From Rhizobium sp. WYJ-E13 (GTDB taxonomy: Bacteria > Pseudomonadota > Alphaproteobacteria > Rhizobiales > Rhizobiaceae): a stretch of 64,000 bases of DNA. Numbering within the stretch: the first letter of the stretch is position 1; each line of letters begins with the position of its first letter. This document shows, piece after piece, positions 8,476 through 18,036 of this stretch. The notes under the pieces are model-generated. The model searched no databases. It was not told the origin of the DNA and worked only from the letters and a program-made list of their open reading frames with translations. The translations under genes were made by a program, and so were the position numbers. The stretch lies in the NCBI RefSeq assembly GCF_018987265.1, contig NZ_CP076854.1:1612001-1676000 (forward strand), in the 5' to 3' direction.

Positions 8476-10040
8476 CTGACATCTCCTGGGGCGTTGAATG
8501 CAGCTCGATAGGTCGCGCGATCGGCATGGTCGGCATCTTCGATCGAAAAGAGGAACTCGTTGACGGCATCGCCCGTCGGCTTGCGGGTGACGAATACCTT
8601 GAGGGTCGTGGCAGCGTCAGGCGCGGCGTCGATCATAAACCGACGTCCTTCCTCCTTGCCGAGTTCAGGAATCCGCATCGTCGCGCCGTCGATGCCCGAC
8701 AGGGTCAGTTCGATCGTGCGCGGTTTGGGAACCATGTTGAGGACGCGCAGCGTGTATCCGTTGCGGATCGATCCGTCGCTTTCCAGCACATATTGCGGAT
8801 TGCGGTCATGAATGACATTGAGCTCCAGCCGTTCGCGGATCGACAAGTGCACGAGCATGGCAATGCCGATGCAGGTCCAGATAGTTGCATAGAAGACGAG
8901 GCGCGGCCGGAAGATGATGCGCCAGTCGAAATGCCGAATGCCGTCGATAAAGGAACCGTCCGGATTTCTGACGCGTGCCGGCTGGACGGATGTCCTACCC
9001 CCGTCCGTGGCGATGTTCATATTGCTCGCATATTCGCTGAGCGTCGCATAGGCGATAAGGCCGCGCGGCTTGCCGATCTTGTCCATGACGTTGTCGCACG
9101 CATCGATGCAGAGCGCGCAGGTGATGCACTCCAACTGCTGGCCATCGCGGATATCGATGCCCATCGGACAGACCGCAACGCAGGCATTGCAGTCGACACA
9201 GTCGCCAACGGCCTGTCCCTCCGCCTGCGTCTTCTTGGCATGGCGCGAGCGCTGTTCTCCGCGCCAGTCATTATAGGTCACGACCAGCGAGTTCTCGTCG
9301 AGCATGGCGCCCTGGATGCGCGGCCAGGGGCACATATAGGTGCAGACCTGTTCGCGCAGGAGCCCGCCGAAAACGTAGGTGGTCGCTGTCAGAATAGCCA
9401 CTGTGGCATAAGCGACAGCCGGAGCCTGGCCGGTGAAGAGCCCTTTGATGAGGGTCGGCGCATCGGCGAAATAGAACACCCAGGCACCGCCGGTGAAGAC
9501 GCCGATAATAAGCCAGATCGCATGCTTGAGCAGGCGCTTGCGGAGCTTGTCGAACGTCCACGGTCCGGCGTCGAGCTTCATTCTCGCATTGCGATCGCCT
9601 TCGATGGCACGCTCGACGACGAGAAAGAGATCGACCCAGACCGTCTGTGGACAGGCATAACCGCACCATGCGCGGCCAACGGCCGAGGTGACCAGAAACA
9701 GCCCGAAGCCCGCCATGACCAGCAATCCGGCAACATAGTAGAATTCCTGCGGCCAGATCTCGATGAAGAAGAAGAAGAAACGACGCGACGACAGGTCGAT
9801 CAGGATCGCCTGGTCGGGCGCATAGGGTCCGCGATCCCAGCGGATCCAGGGTGCAAGATAGTAAATCGCCAGCGTGATCAGCATCACGATCCATTTGAAG
9901 CGTCGGAAACGTCCTTCGGCCCGTTTGGGGAAGACCTTCTTGCGCGCTGCATAAAGCGGCTGACGGTTGCGGCGGGCGTTGACCGGTTCCGCGTTGACGC
10001 GTTCCACTGATTCGGGATCGGGTGCTGTGTAGAGGTTCAT
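8472..10040 (-). CDS. fixG: FixG (CcoG) membrane ferredoxin
   Basis: A 522-residue protein with several membrane helices, the membrane motif GRAWCGYACPQTVW, and two ferredoxin-like clusters: CVDCNACVAVCPMGID and CITCALCIDACDNVM. A C-terminal immunoglobulin-like domain follows (about residues 390-515). CcoG reduces copper for cbb3 oxidase biogenesis. It is the first gene of fixGHIS and has its own FixK/FNR box at 10094-10107, so it can be transcribed apart from fixNOQP. Confidence 0.97.
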   Translation of the reverse strand: MNLYTAPDPESVERVNAEPVNARRNRQPLYAARKKVFPKRAEGRFRRFKWIVMLITLAIYYLAPWIRWDRGPYAPDQAILIDLSSRRFFFFFIEIWPQEFYYVAGLLVMAGFGLFLVTSAVGRAWCGYACPQTVWVDLFLVVERAIEGDRNARMKLDAGPWTFDKLRKRLLKHAIWLIIGVFTGGAWVFYFADAPTLIKGLFTGQAPAVAYATVAILTATTYVFGGLLREQVCTYMCPWPRIQGAMLDENSLVVTYNDWRGEQRSRHAKKTQAEGQAVGDCVDCNACVAVCPMGIDIRDGQQLECITCALCIDACDNVMDKIGKPRGLIAYATLSEYASNMNIATDGGRTSVQPARVRNPDGSFIDGIRHFDWRIIFRPRLVFYATIWTCIGIAMLVHLSIRERLELNVIHDRNPQYVLESDGSIRNGYTLRVLNMVPKPRTIELTLSGIDGATMRIPELGKEEGRRFMIDAAPDAATTLKVFVTRKPTGDAVNEFLFSIEDADHADRATYRAAFNAPGDVR

Positions 10041-10093
10041 GGGCCTGTTCCGGTTTGTGACTGCCCTTCTCCTCCGTTTCCGACACGCGATCC

Positions 10094-10107
10094 TTGATTC
10101 ATGTCAA
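10094..10107 (-). promoter_or_regulatory. FixK/FNR box before fixGHIS
   Basis: TTGATTCATGTCAA matches the anaerobox (TTGAT half-site, GTCAA half-site). The centre is about 60 bp upstream of the fixG ATG at 10040, consistent with a class II activator site and a leader of about 20 bp. Confidence 0.88.
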
Positions 10108-10502
10108 GAACGTGGGTCCGCGGGGAGAAGGCCTTGCCCGGGCAGGAGATGCAGCCCTGAAGGAGCCGGGCAACCGATAGGCATAGGCAATTGCGTTCAG
10201 TCGCTCTTTGCGTTTGAGCAAGGAGAAAAGGCCGCGCCCGGGAGAGGGGGGCACGGCCGAGAGGACAACGGGGAGAAGCCGCTGGGACGTCCTCGTTTAC
10301 AGATCTAGCGGCTCGTCGGGTTGTGATCTTTGAGGCAGATCAAGCTTACGATCGAACTGCCGATCCTTGCGGGATCTTCCTGCTCACAGGCCGGTGGGAC
10401 GGCCCTTGCCCGTATCGATACACGCGAGTGGATCACCGCGCGTGGCGTGCCGTAAAGCTCAAGGAGGGCATTATGGTCATGGTTCGTCATCGTGCCCACC
10501 CC
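10108..10502. other. Spacer between fixP and fixG
   Basis: A 395-bp spacer with no convincing gene. It contains a second TTGA-N6-TCAA site (10330-10343), well away from any start codon, and a G/C-rich stretch around 10225-10270 that may end fixNOQP transcription. A 64-codon frame at 10305-10499 lacks recognisable similarity. Confidence 0.5.
10330..10343. promoter_or_regulatory. Second FixK/FNR-type box in the fixP-fixG spacer
   Basis: TTGAGGCAGATCAA keeps both TTGA and TCAA half-sites at the right spacing. It lies about 290 bp upstream of fixG and has no obvious gene to serve, so it may be an extra fixG promoter, an RNA promoter or a chance match. Confidence 0.45.
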
Positions 10503-11366
10503 TCATTTGCCGCCGCCAAGCGCATGGACGAAGACGGTGAGCTCCTTGACGGTGGTGTCTCCGAGGCGCACGGACCAGGCCGGCATGACACCATGCTTCG
10601 GAGCCGCGACCTGGCGAGCGATGGCGTCCTCGCCCCTGCCCTTAAGCCAGATGGCATCGGCAAGATCAGGCGCGCCCATATCCGGCTTGCCCTTGGCATC
10701 CTCGCCGTGACAAGCTGCACAATTGTCGATGAACAGCTGCTTGCCGGGTTCCACGAGGGCTTCGTTTGATGGCTTGTTCGTCAGGCTCCAGACATAGGCT
10801 GCGACCTGCCGTATCTGATCCTTGTCGAGCATGTCGACGAAGGCCGGCATTTCGGAGACATGCGTGTCTGTGTCACCGTCGAAGCGGATGCCGTGGGCAA
10901 TCGTCGTCTGGATGGAATCAAGGTCGCCGCCCCAGAGCCAGTCGTCGTCGTTGAGGTTGGGAAAACCCGGTCCGCCACTTGCACCCGAACCGTGGCACGG
11001 AGCACAGTTGACCTTAAAGGCGGAGGCGCCGCCGGCGATCGCGAATTCGCGAAGGCCGGGATCGGCATCGATTTCCTGCACGGTCTTGGCAGCGATCATG
11101 TCGTGGAACTTCGTCTGCGACGCCTTGGCCAGGTCAAGATCCTGCTGCAGCTCGGCACGGCTGGAAAAGCCGAAATAGCCCTTCGTGGCCGATGTGATCA
11201 TCGGTATGGCCGGATAGGCGATGGCATAGCCCATCGCCCACAGAATCGTCGCGTAGAAAGTCCAGACCCACCACCGGGGCATTGGATTGTTCAGTTCACG
11301 GATGCCATCCCATTCATGGCCGGTCGTCTCGACGCCGCTGATTTCATCGATGTGTTTTTCCGACAT
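10503..11366 (-). CDS. fixP: cbb3 oxidase dihaem subunit FixP (CcoP)
   Basis: A 287-residue membrane-anchored dihaem cytochrome c. An N-terminal CcoP segment (ISGVETTGHEWDGIRELNNPMPRWW) precedes one helix, and two haem c sites follow: CAPCHGSG (near residue 123) and CAACHGED (near residue 217). The ATG at 11366 was chosen over 11375 because AAGGAT lies at suitable distance; the 11375 ATG overlaps the fixQ stop. FixP passes electrons from the bc1 complex to FixO/FixN. It is the last gene of fixNOQP. Confidence 0.96.
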   Translation of the reverse strand: MSEKHIDEISGVETTGHEWDGIRELNNPMPRWWVWTFYATILWAMGYAIAYPAIPMITSATKGYFGFSSRAELQQDLDLAKASQTKFHDMIAAKTVQEIDADPGLREFAIAGGASAFKVNCAPCHGSGASGGPGFPNLNDDDWLWGGDLDSIQTTIAHGIRFDGDTDTHVSEMPAFVDMLDKDQIRQVAAYVWSLTNKPSNEALVEPGKQLFIDNCAACHGEDAKGKPDMGAPDLADAIWLKGRGEDAIARQVAAPKHGVMPAWSVRLGDTTVKELTVFVHALGGGK

Positions 11367-11367
11367 C

Positions 11368-11520
11368 TCAATCATCCTTCAGGGGAATGTTGGCCGCGTC
11401 CTTGGCAGCCTGCTTGCCGCCGGGACGGAGCGTAAAAATCACTGCTCCGACGAAGAAGGCCGTCATTGCCAGGAGGCCCCAGCTGTCGGCGAAGTGCCGC
11501 ATTGCGGTGTAGGTTTCCAT
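11368..11520 (-). CDS. fixQ: cbb3 oxidase small subunit FixQ (CcoQ)
   Basis: A 50-residue single-helix protein: METYTAMRHFADSWGLLAM, a helix through FFVGAVIFTLRPG, then a Lys/Asp-rich tail (PLKDD). CcoQ stabilises the oxidase and aids CcoP assembly. It sits between fixO and fixP, and its stop is one base before the fixP start used here. Confidence 0.94.
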   Translation of the reverse strand: METYTAMRHFADSWGLLAMTAFFVGAVIFTLRPGGKQAAKDAANIPLKDD

Positions 11521-11528
11521 GTTTCCCC

Positions 11529-12263
11529 TCATCGGTAGCCGGTGGCGTCGTCATAGGTCGAGAAGTCGACGAGCGTGCCGAGCATCTGCAGATAGGCCAC
11601 CAGGGCGTCCATCTCGGTGAGCTTCGAAGGATCACCGTCGAAGTCGCCAACCTTGGCCTTGGGATAGCGCGCGAGAAGCGCGGTCGTATCGGCATTCGGG
11701 TCGGCCTGCACCTTCATGTCCGCCTCGGCATTGGCGATCATGTCGTCGCTGTAGGGCACGCCGACATCCACATTTGCTTTAAGGTCCATGCCGACATCCT
11801 TGACGGTGACCTCGCGCGCGCTAAGGAAGGCATAGCTCGGCATGATCGATTCCGGCACGACGGCCCGCGGGTTCGACAGGTGCTGGACATGCCACTCGTT
11901 GGAATAGCGGCCGCCCACGCGTGCCAGATCCGGACCGGTGCGTTTGGAACCCCATTGGAAGGGATGGTCGTACATGGATTCGGCAGCCAGCGAGTAGTGG
12001 CCGTAGCGCTCCACCTCGTCGCGGAACGGCCTGATCATCTGGCTGTGGCAGAGATAGCAGCCCTCGCGGATGTAGACGTTGCGGCCTGCCAGCTCGAGCG
12101 GCGTATAGGGACGCATTCCCTCCACCTTCTCGATCGTGTTCTGAAGATAGAACAGCGGCGCGATCTCGACGATACCGCCGATGCTGACCACGAGTAGCGA
12201 GCCAACCAGAAGAAGGGTCGCGTTTTTCTCGAGGATCTGATGTTTGTCCAGGATTGATGCCAT
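11529..12263 (-). CDS. fixO: cbb3 oxidase monohaem subunit FixO (CcoO)
   Basis: A 244-residue cytochrome c subunit. It has an N-terminal membrane anchor ([19 protein letters not shown]), a single haem c motif [12 protein letters not shown] near residues 73-84, and the axial ligand region with PSYAFL. It receives electrons from FixP and passes them to the FixN core. It lies 8 bp after fixN. Confidence 0.97.
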   Translation of the reverse strand: MASILDKHQILEKNATLLLVGSLLVVSIGGIVEIAPLFYLQNTIEKVEGMRPYTPLELAGRNVYIREGCYLCHSQMIRPFRDEVERYGHYSLAAESMYDHPFQWGSKRTGPDLARVGGRYSNEWHVQHLSNPRAVVPESIMPSYAFLSAREVTVKDVGMDLKANVDVGVPYSDDMIANAEADMKVQADPNADTTALLARYPKAKVGDFDGDPSKLTEMDALVAYLQMLGTLVDFSTYDDATGYR

Positions 12264-12271
12264 GTGTCACC

Positions 12272-13894
12272 TCACTCGGCAGCCTGTGCCTGCGGCACAT
12301 AGGCAGAAGGAATTTCGGCTTCGTCGCGCAGATGACCGCGGATGGTCATGAAAACGTTCCAGGCCATCACGAGGCCGCCGGCCAGGTAGAGGCCACCGCC
12401 AAGCGTGCGCAGCACGTAATAGGGGAACATCGCAGCCACGGTTTCGGCGAAGGAATAGACGAGGAAGCCCTGGGAATTATATTCGCGCCACATCAGGCCC
12501 TGCTGGATGCCGGCGACCCACAGGACCGCGGCATAGACGACGATGCCGAGCGTTGCGAGCCAGAAGTGCCAGTTGATCATGCGCAGGCTGTAGAGGCGTT
12601 GGCGGCCCCACAGCTTCGGCGTCATGTAGTAGATCGCCCCGAAGGTGATCATGCCGACCCAGCCGAGCGCGCCCGAATGCACGTGACCGATGGTCCATTC
12701 GGTGTAGTGACTGAGCGAGTTCACGGCCTTGACCGACATCATCGGGCCTTCGAAGGTCGACATGCCGTAAAAGGCGATGGCGACGACCATCATGCGGATG
12801 ATGGGATCGGTGCGGATCTTGTCCCAGGCGCCAGACAGCGTCATCAGACCGTTGATCATACCGCCCCAGGAGGGCATCCAGAGCATGACCGAGAAGACCA
12901 TGCCCAGCGTCTGCGCCCAGTCGGGTAGCGCGGTATAGTGCAGATGATGCGGCCCAGCCCAGATATACATGAAGATCAGAGCCCAGAAGTGGATGATCGA
13001 CAGCCGGTAGGAATAGATGGGACGATTGGCCTGCTTGGGCACGAAATAATACATCATCCCCAGGAAGCCGGCAGTTAGGAAGAAGCCGACGGCGTTATGG
13101 CCATACCACCACTGTGTCAGCGCGTCCTGAACGCCTGAAAACAGCGAATAGCTCTTCGAGCCGAGGAAGGAGGCCGGTACGGCGAGATTGTTGACGACGT
13201 GCAGCATGGCGATCGTCACGATGAAGGCGAGGTAAAACCAGTTCGCCACATAGATATGTGGTTCCTTGCGCTTCAGGATGGTGCCGAGGAAGACGGCGAG
13301 ATAGGCGACCCAGACGATGGTCAGCCACAGGTCTACGTACCATTCAGGCTCGGCATATTCGCGCGCCTGGTTGATGCCGAGGACATAGCCGGTCGCCGCC
13401 ATGACGATGAACAGCTGGTAGCCCCAGAAGACGAACCAGGCGAGACTTCCGCCGAACAGGCGCGCGTGACAGGTGCGCTGGACGACGTAGAAGGACGTCA
13501 TGATCAGCGCGTTGCCGCCAAAGGCGAAGATGACCGCCGAGGTATGGACGGGCCGGAGCCTGCCGAAATTCAGATAAGGAGCGAAATTGAGATCCGGGAA
13601 GGCCAACTGCGCCGCAACGACAACGCCGACGAGGAAGCCGACGACGCCCCAAAACACGGTGGCAATCAAGCCATAGCGAATCACCTCGTCGAAATAGCCC
13701 GAGGGATCGCCCTTCGGCAGGCGCCCCGCCGGCGAGAAATCCACCTTTCTGACGAGAAGCAGCGTTCCCGCAAAAAGGCAAAAGCTCAATATTCCCATGT
13801 GGATTGAAAAGAGTTGGTCGTGAGCGAAAGCAGCGCCAAGCAGTGCCAGGAATGCTGCCACGGCGACCACCATGGTTTCCGTAGTATAGTTCAT
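12272..13894 (-). CDS. fixN: cbb3 cytochrome oxidase catalytic subunit FixN (CcoN)
   Basis: A 540-residue haem-copper oxidase subunit I of the C-type. Histidine-rich segments typical of CcoN are present ([63 protein letters not shown]). It holds haem b and the haem b3-CuB site that reduces O2 with high affinity, supporting respiration at nanomolar oxygen, as in nodules. It is the first gene of fixNOQP, with a FixK/FNR box upstream. Confidence 0.98.
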   Translation of the reverse strand: MNYTTETMVVAVAAFLALLGAAFAHDQLFSIHMGILSFCLFAGTLLLVRKVDFSPAGRLPKGDPSGYFDEVIRYGLIATVFWGVVGFLVGVVVAAQLAFPDLNFAPYLNFGRLRPVHTSAVIFAFGGNALIMTSFYVVQRTCHARLFGGSLAWFVFWGYQLFIVMAATGYVLGINQAREYAEPEWYVDLWLTIVWVAYLAVFLGTILKRKEPHIYVANWFYLAFIVTIAMLHVVNNLAVPASFLGSKSYSLFSGVQDALTQWWYGHNAVGFFLTAGFLGMMYYFVPKQANRPIYSYRLSIIHFWALIFMYIWAGPHHLHYTALPDWAQTLGMVFSVMLWMPSWGGMINGLMTLSGAWDKIRTDPIIRMMVVAIAFYGMSTFEGPMMSVKAVNSLSHYTEWTIGHVHSGALGWVGMITFGAIYYMTPKLWGRQRLYSLRMINWHFWLATLGIVVYAAVLWVAGIQQGLMWREYNSQGFLVYSFAETVAAMFPYYVLRTLGGGLYLAGGLVMAWNVFMTIRGHLRDEAEIPSAYVPQAQAAE

Positions 13895-13982
13895 GATGAC
13901 GTCCCCAGTGCGCAGACGACCACAGAGCGATCGCCTTTCTCGTACTTTGAGAAACGACTGTCATGGAGAGCTCACCCATTCC

Positions 13983-13996
13983 TTGATCCAGGTCAA
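13983..13996 (-). promoter_or_regulatory. FixK/FNR box before fixNOQP
   Basis: TTGATCCAGGTCAA is a near-consensus anaerobox centred about 96 bp upstream of the fixN ATG. It lies in the divergent gap with fixK, so FixK bound here could also affect its own gene on the other strand. Confidence 0.9.
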
Positions 13997-14018
13997 CGAG
14001 GACGGGGCTTTGCCCGTT

Positions 14019-14034
14019 GTTACAGACTGTTACA
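14019..14034 (+). promoter_or_regulatory. K-box direct repeat before fixK
   Basis: GTTACA-GACT-GTTACA is a perfect direct repeat of GTTACA with a 4-bp spacer, about 100 bp upstream of fixK. This is the K-box form described for FxkR-dependent fixK activation in R. etli. Spacing of about one helical turn between repeats suits an OmpR-type dimer. Confidence 0.85.
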
Positions 14035-14128
14035 GTTTCTTACCCTTTGGCACCGTCCGCTCATTCCGCTGTGACCGAACGCCTTTTCTATTGGCTTCAC
14101 ACTCAATCAAGGCACGGGGATCATTGGG

Positions 14129-14857
14129 ATGTTGATGCAAGGCCACCAGGCATTCGAGAACGTCGATCTTGGCGCGGATGCGGTTCAGGGCAATTGCCTG
14201 TCGTCGCTTTTCCAGATGTCGGCGAACGAAACGATCGAGGCGGGAAAGGCGATCTGTTGGGAGGGGGATGCCGCACGGCATCTGTTCCAGATCACCGAAG
14301 GCGTCGTGCGTCTTCATCGCATCATTGGCGACGGACGCCGGGTCATAACCGCCTTTCACTTCCCCGGCGACGTCGTCGGCTCGTTCCTGCAGGGGGATTT
14401 CCTTTTTACCGCCGAAGCCGTGACGGATTGCAGGATTCGCCGCCTCTCGCGCAAGCAGTTCCAGGAAGAGGTCGAGCGCTCCGAGCTTCTGCGACCGGCC
14501 TATATCAACCTGCTCTGCCGGGAGACCGCGTCGGCCCGCGATCAGTTGGTGCTTCTGTCCAGGAAAAATGCCGAGGAACGTCTCTGCACCTTCCTCATGA
14601 AGCTTGCGACCCGTGACAGCGGCTCACTCCGCCAGGGCCTGCTTGAGGTGCCAATGAGCCGGCAGGATATCGCCGATTATCTCGGCCTGACCATCGAGAC
14701 CGTATCGCGTTCGATCAGCAAGCTCGCTCAGAGGAAGATCGTCGTTCCGGACGGACGCCACAATCTGCGCATCGTCAATCTCGCCCGCCTCGCGCAGCTG
14801 TCGGGCAATGTGGATGATTTTTCGGATAGAACCTGCCATAGGAGTAGCGTCCACTGA
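14129..14857 (+). CDS. fixK: FixK-type Crp/FNR family activator
   Basis: A 242-residue Crp/FNR regulator with a cyclic-nucleotide-type beta-roll (about residues 25-120), a dimerisation helix, and a helix-turn-helix SRQDIADYLGLTIETVSRSIS. The recognition helix keeps E-x-x-S-R, which reads TTGA half-sites. The N-terminus has single Cys residues (near 23 and 43) but no C-x2-C-x5-C cluster, so it should not sense O2 through an Fe-S cluster; it is FixK-like rather than FnrN-like. It is divergent from fixNOQP and directly followed by the hybrid fixL gene. ATG 14135 is an alternative start. Confidence 0.9.
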   Translation: MLMQGHQAFENVDLGADAVQGNCLSSLFQMSANETIEAGKAICWEGDAARHLFQITEGVVRLHRIIGDGRRVITAFHFPGDVVGSFLQGDFLFTAEAVTDCRIRRLSRKQFQEEVERSELLRPAYINLLCRETASARDQLVLLSRKNAEERLCTFLMKLATRDSGSLRQGLLEVPMSRQDIADYLGLTIETVSRSISKLAQRKIVVPDGRHNLRIVNLARLAQLSGNVDDFSDRTCHRSSVH

Positions 14858-14859
14858 AT

Positions 14860-16800
14860 ATGGAACGAGTGTCTATGCCTCATCGTCTGATCTCGCCGCG
14901 CACCGCATCGCCCCAGGAACTGGACGCGCTCGTGCATGTTCTCGACGGGGCCGACATCATCGTGCACCGGCTCGAAGGCACGATCACCCATTGGTCGATC
15001 GGCAGCGAGAGCATGTACGGCTGGTCTCGGGAAGAGGCCGTAGGCGAACCTGTCTACGCCTTGCTCGATACCCGCTTTCCTGAGCCGATGGAGGCCGTAC
15101 GCGCACATTTAACGACGCGAGGCTTCTGGCAGGGCGAGGTCGTGCATCGCCACAAGAACGGTCACGACATATACGTGGCAACCCGCTGCGTGCTCGTCAA
15201 TCTGCCCGACGGCGATCCCGTGATCATCGAGGCAAACAGCGACGTCAGTGCCTTACGCAGGGCGGAAGAGGCCGTACGGGCGCGTGAGGCGCATCTGTCT
15301 TCCATCCTCGATACCGTACCCGATGCCATGGTCGTCATCGACCAGAACGGCAATGTCATGTCGTTCAGCAAGGCAGCCGAGGCGCTCTTCGGCTTCACTT
15401 CCGACGAGATCTGCGGCCAGAACGTCAAGAAGCTGATGCCCGAACCCTATCGCGCGGCCCATGACGGATATATCGACCACTATCTGCAGACGGGCGAGAA
15501 GCGGATCATCGGTTACGGACGCGTGGTAACCGGCCGGCGCGCTGACGGCACTCAGTTTCCGATGGAGCTTCATGTCGGCGAGGCGACGGCAAACGGCGAA
15601 CGGATTTTCACCGGCTTCGTTCGCGATCTGACCAGCAGGTTCAAGATCGAAGAGGATCTTCGCCAGGCCCAGAAGATGGAAGCCGTGGGTCAGTTGACCG
15701 GTGGGCTGGCGCACGATTTCAACAATCTGCTGACCGTGATCAGCGGCAATCTGGAAATGATCGAGGACAGGCTCCCGGCAGGTCCGCTGCGCGACATGCT
15801 GCGGGAGGCGCAGGATGCCGCCGCAGACGGGGCAAAGCTCACGGGCCAGTTGCTGGCCTTCGGAAGACGCCAGCCACTGAACCCGAAGCAGGCCGATCTC
15901 GGCCAGCTCGTCATAGGCTTTTCGGACCTGTTGCGAAGGACGCTCGGGGAAAACATCAAATTATCGACCGTTCTTTCGGGGTCCGATTTCAACGTGCTGG
16001 TCGATAGTTCCCAGCTGCAGAACGCGATCCTCAACATTGCCCTGAATGCACGCGACGCCATGCCGAAAGGCGGTGCTCTGACCACAGAGGTCTCACGCGT
16101 GCAGCTCGATGCGGACTACGCGAAAATGTATCCGGAAGTTCGCAGTGGCAACTTCGTCCTCGTCTCCATGAGCGATACCGGGGGCGGCATGAGCGAGGAG
16201 GTCAAGAAGCGCGCGATCGAGCCCTTCTTCACCACCAAGGAAGTCGGATCCGGGACCGGGCTGGGCCTCAGCATGGTCTACGGCTTCGTCAAGCAATCGG
16301 GCGGCCACCTGCAGATCTATAGCGAGGTCGGCCGCGGTTCAACGATCCGCATCTACCTGCCGGCGCTATCGAGCGCCGGCACCAGGGACGAAGCCGCTGT
16401 TGGCGAAAGAAGCGAATCACCTTTGCCGGGCGGCGACGAACGCGTTCTCGTGGTCGAGGACGACGCACGCGTCCGCAGGGTTGCGGTCGCCAGGCTCGCT
16501 GCGATGGGATATTCAGTGCTTGAGGCCGACAACGGCCGAAGGGCACTTGAACTGCTCAAAGACCAGCCCGACATCGCGCTTCTGTTCACCGACATCGTTA
16601 TGCCCGGAGGCATGACCGGCGACGAGCTGGCAAGGGCCGCCCGCGTTGAACGGCCTGACCTCGCCGTGCTCTTCACGTCGGGATATTCCGAGCCCGCGCT
16701 GGCGGCAAACGAGGTCATCGCCGGCGCGCAATGGCTCCGTAAGCCCTATACGGCCCGCGACCTCGCCCTGAAAATGCGCGAGCTCATCGACGCCCGGTGA
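14860..16800 (+). CDS. fixL: Hybrid oxygen-sensor kinase hFixL
   Basis: A 646-residue cytoplasmic hybrid kinase. PAS-A lies at about residues 25-130. PAS-B (about 140-258) has the FixL haem signature: haem ligand His201 in AAHDGYI, Arg221 in GYGRVVTGRR, and ending FTGFVRDLT. The phospho-acceptor His285 is in GGLAHDFNN, the ATPase has SDTGGGM and GTGLGLSM, and a receiver at the C-terminus has LFTDIVMP and RKPY. No membrane segments are seen. It lies 2 bp after fixK. Hybrid FixL proteins of R. leguminosarum and R. etli act without FixJ, and no fixJ is present here. ATG 14875 has a better ribosome site. Confidence 0.93.
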   Translation: MERVSMPHRLISPRTASPQELDALVHVLDGADIIVHRLEGTITHWSIGSESMYGWSREEAVGEPVYALLDTRFPEPMEAVRAHLTTRGFWQGEVVHRHKNGHDIYVATRCVLVNLPDGDPVIIEANSDVSALRRAEEAVRAREAHLSSILDTVPDAMVVIDQNGNVMSFSKAAEALFGFTSDEICGQNVKKLMPEPYRAAHDGYIDHYLQTGEKRIIGYGRVVTGRRADGTQFPMELHVGEATANGERIFTGFVRDLTSRFKIEEDLRQAQKMEAVGQLTGGLAHDFNNLLTVISGNLEMIEDRLPAGPLRDMLREAQDAAADGAKLTGQLLAFGRRQPLNPKQADLGQLVIGFSDLLRRTLGENIKLSTVLSGSDFNVLVDSSQLQNAILNIALNARDAMPKGGALTTEVSRVQLDADYAKMYPEVRSGNFVLVSMSDTGGGMSEEVKKRAIEPFFTTKEVGSGTGLGLSMVYGFVKQSGGHLQIYSEVGRGSTIRIYLPALSSAGTRDEAAVGERSESPLPGGDERVLVVEDDARVRRVAVARLAAMGYSVLEADNGRRALELLKDQPDIALLFTDIVMPGGMTGDELARAARVERPDLAVLFTSGYSEPALAANEVIAGAQWLRKPYTARDLALKMRELIDAR

Positions 16801-16969
16801 CGCGAGGGCGCTGGCCTTCTCAATGAATCCAGAAATCCGATTGTCCGTCGGAGCCTGTCAGGGTTGCGTGTGCGCAAAATCCGCATCCTCTGCTGCCCCG
16901 CCCGTTTCGCTGCACGTCGTCGAAGCCGCATCGGGAGAGCGACCAATCGGTTGAATTGGTGCCGCCAAT

Positions 16970-16983
16970 TTGACGGGCATCAA
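16970..16983 (+). promoter_or_regulatory. FixK/FNR box before the pseudoazurin gene
   Basis: TTGACGGGCATCAA, extended to a longer palindrome by flanking T and A. Its centre is 79 bp before the ATG at 17056, leaving a leader of about 38 bp for a class II site. Confidence 0.85.
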
Positions 16984-17055
16984 AGAGTGGGTCGCGTGCA
17001 TGCCCTAGAACCGCAGTCGAGGCCAAGATCGGCCCCGAACGATAGGAGAAATGCA

Positions 17056-17508
17056 ATGCGTCTGAAATTTGGCCTGATCGCTGCCGCGGCGGTTCTGATG
17101 GCATCGGCAGCGCCGCTCATGGCCGCCGACCATCAGATCCAGATGCTCAACAAGGGCGCTGACGGCGCGATGGTCTTCGAGCCGGGATTCGTCAAGATCG
17201 CGCCTGGCGACACCGTTACCTTCGTGCCCACCGACAAGAGCCACAATGCCGAGACCTACAAGGGCCTTATTCCGGATGGGGCTGGGGAATTCAAATCCAA
17301 GCCGAGTGAGCAATACCAGGCCAAATTCGACGTTCCCGGCGCCTATGTCATCAAGTGCACACCGCACGCAGCCATGGGCATGGTGGCGCTGATCCAGGTC
17401 GGCGACAACCCCGCCAACCTCGAAGCCATCAAGACCGCCAAGCTCCCGAACATGGTGCGCAAGCGCCTTGATGCCGACCTCGCACAGGTCGCCCAAGTCA
17501 CCCAATAA
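17056..17508 (+). CDS. azu: Pseudoazurin, blue copper electron carrier
   Basis: A 150-residue periplasmic type 1 copper protein. A signal peptide ends near [11 protein letters not shown]. Ligands are visible as the His in [10 protein letters not shown] and the Cys-His-Met set in [10 protein letters not shown]. The start at 17056 follows AGGAG at 17044; an earlier ATG at 17051 is out of frame. Pseudoazurins donate electrons to nitrite or N2O reductases or to cbb3 oxidase. No denitrification reductase is in the window, so here it may serve the oxidase. Confidence 0.94.
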   Translation: MRLKFGLIAAAAVLMASAAPLMAADHQIQMLNKGADGAMVFEPGFVKIAPGDTVTFVPTDKSHNAETYKGLIPDGAGEFKSKPSEQYQAKFDVPGAYVIKCTPHAAMGMVALIQVGDNPANLEAIKTAKLPNMVRKRLDADLAQVAQVTQ

Positions 17509-17520
17509 CGCAAGACCCTC

Positions 17521-17550
17521 ACAGGCGGTGGCGCCATGCGCCCCGCCTGT
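17521..17550 (+). terminator. Hairpin after the pseudoazurin gene
   Basis: ACAGGCGG pairs with CCGCCTGT around a G/C-rich loop, 12 bp after the stop codon, followed by a weak T-rich stretch. A likely terminator. Confidence 0.6.
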
Positions 17551-18036
17551 ACCTCCCCTTTGCTTTGACGCTATTGTCGGCGTCGATGGAAACAGCCGCA
17601 CGATCTGGCGCAGTGATGTTGACGTGTGCTGGCCATTGCGGTCGGTTTTTCACGCGATCTTGCGCATATTGGCGCATTTCAATCATCTTTGGCTTGCCGC
17701 TCCGGCGCTGGCTGGCGCCCGGACGGGACCTCGGCCGCGAGCAATCTGCGGCTTGCAGACATTGTAGGCTGAGCGTGGACGCAAGATGCAGATCGACGGA
17801 TCGCTCGCCGCCATCCATGATAGCCTCAATCAGCCCGAAGCGATCTGTTCTTCCAGTCGATGGTACTCAGAAGCAAGGCACAAGCCCTTCGGCGACCGTG
17901 CCGCAGAGCCTTTCGCACGTCGAAAACCAGCCGGAATTGTTTCCGGCCTGGTTTTCGTTCTATTGGGAGACGAGCAGTAAATGGCAGGAATATCACCATT
18001 GGTCCCCTGCGGCTTGTGTCAGCGGTCAGCCGGAGG
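17551..18036. other. Gap between pseudoazurin and hemN
   Basis: About 490 bp with no recognisable gene on either strand; open frames here are short and show no motifs. Its one clear structure is the long hairpin at 17921-17957. Confidence 0.5.
17921..17957. terminator. Long hairpin 80 bp after hemN
   Basis: CGAAAACCAG pairs with CTGGTTTTCG, and inside it CCGGAA pairs with TTCCGG across a 4-nt loop with a single bulged C. It lies downstream of hemN on the reverse strand and may end its transcription, possibly in both directions. Confidence 0.55.

Noticed and set aside
8526..10010. A 494-codon open frame antisense to fixG
   Set aside because: Composition (Arg/Asp/Ala rich) and phase are typical of a shadow frame over a G/C-rich gene.
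10305..10499. A 64-codon frame directly after fixP
   Set aside because: No similarity, and it contains the second anaerobox, so more likely non-coding.
17519..17818. A 99-codon reverse frame between pseudoazurin and hemN, considered as a transposase piece
   Set aside because: No recognisable motif; it overlaps the pseudoazurin terminator.
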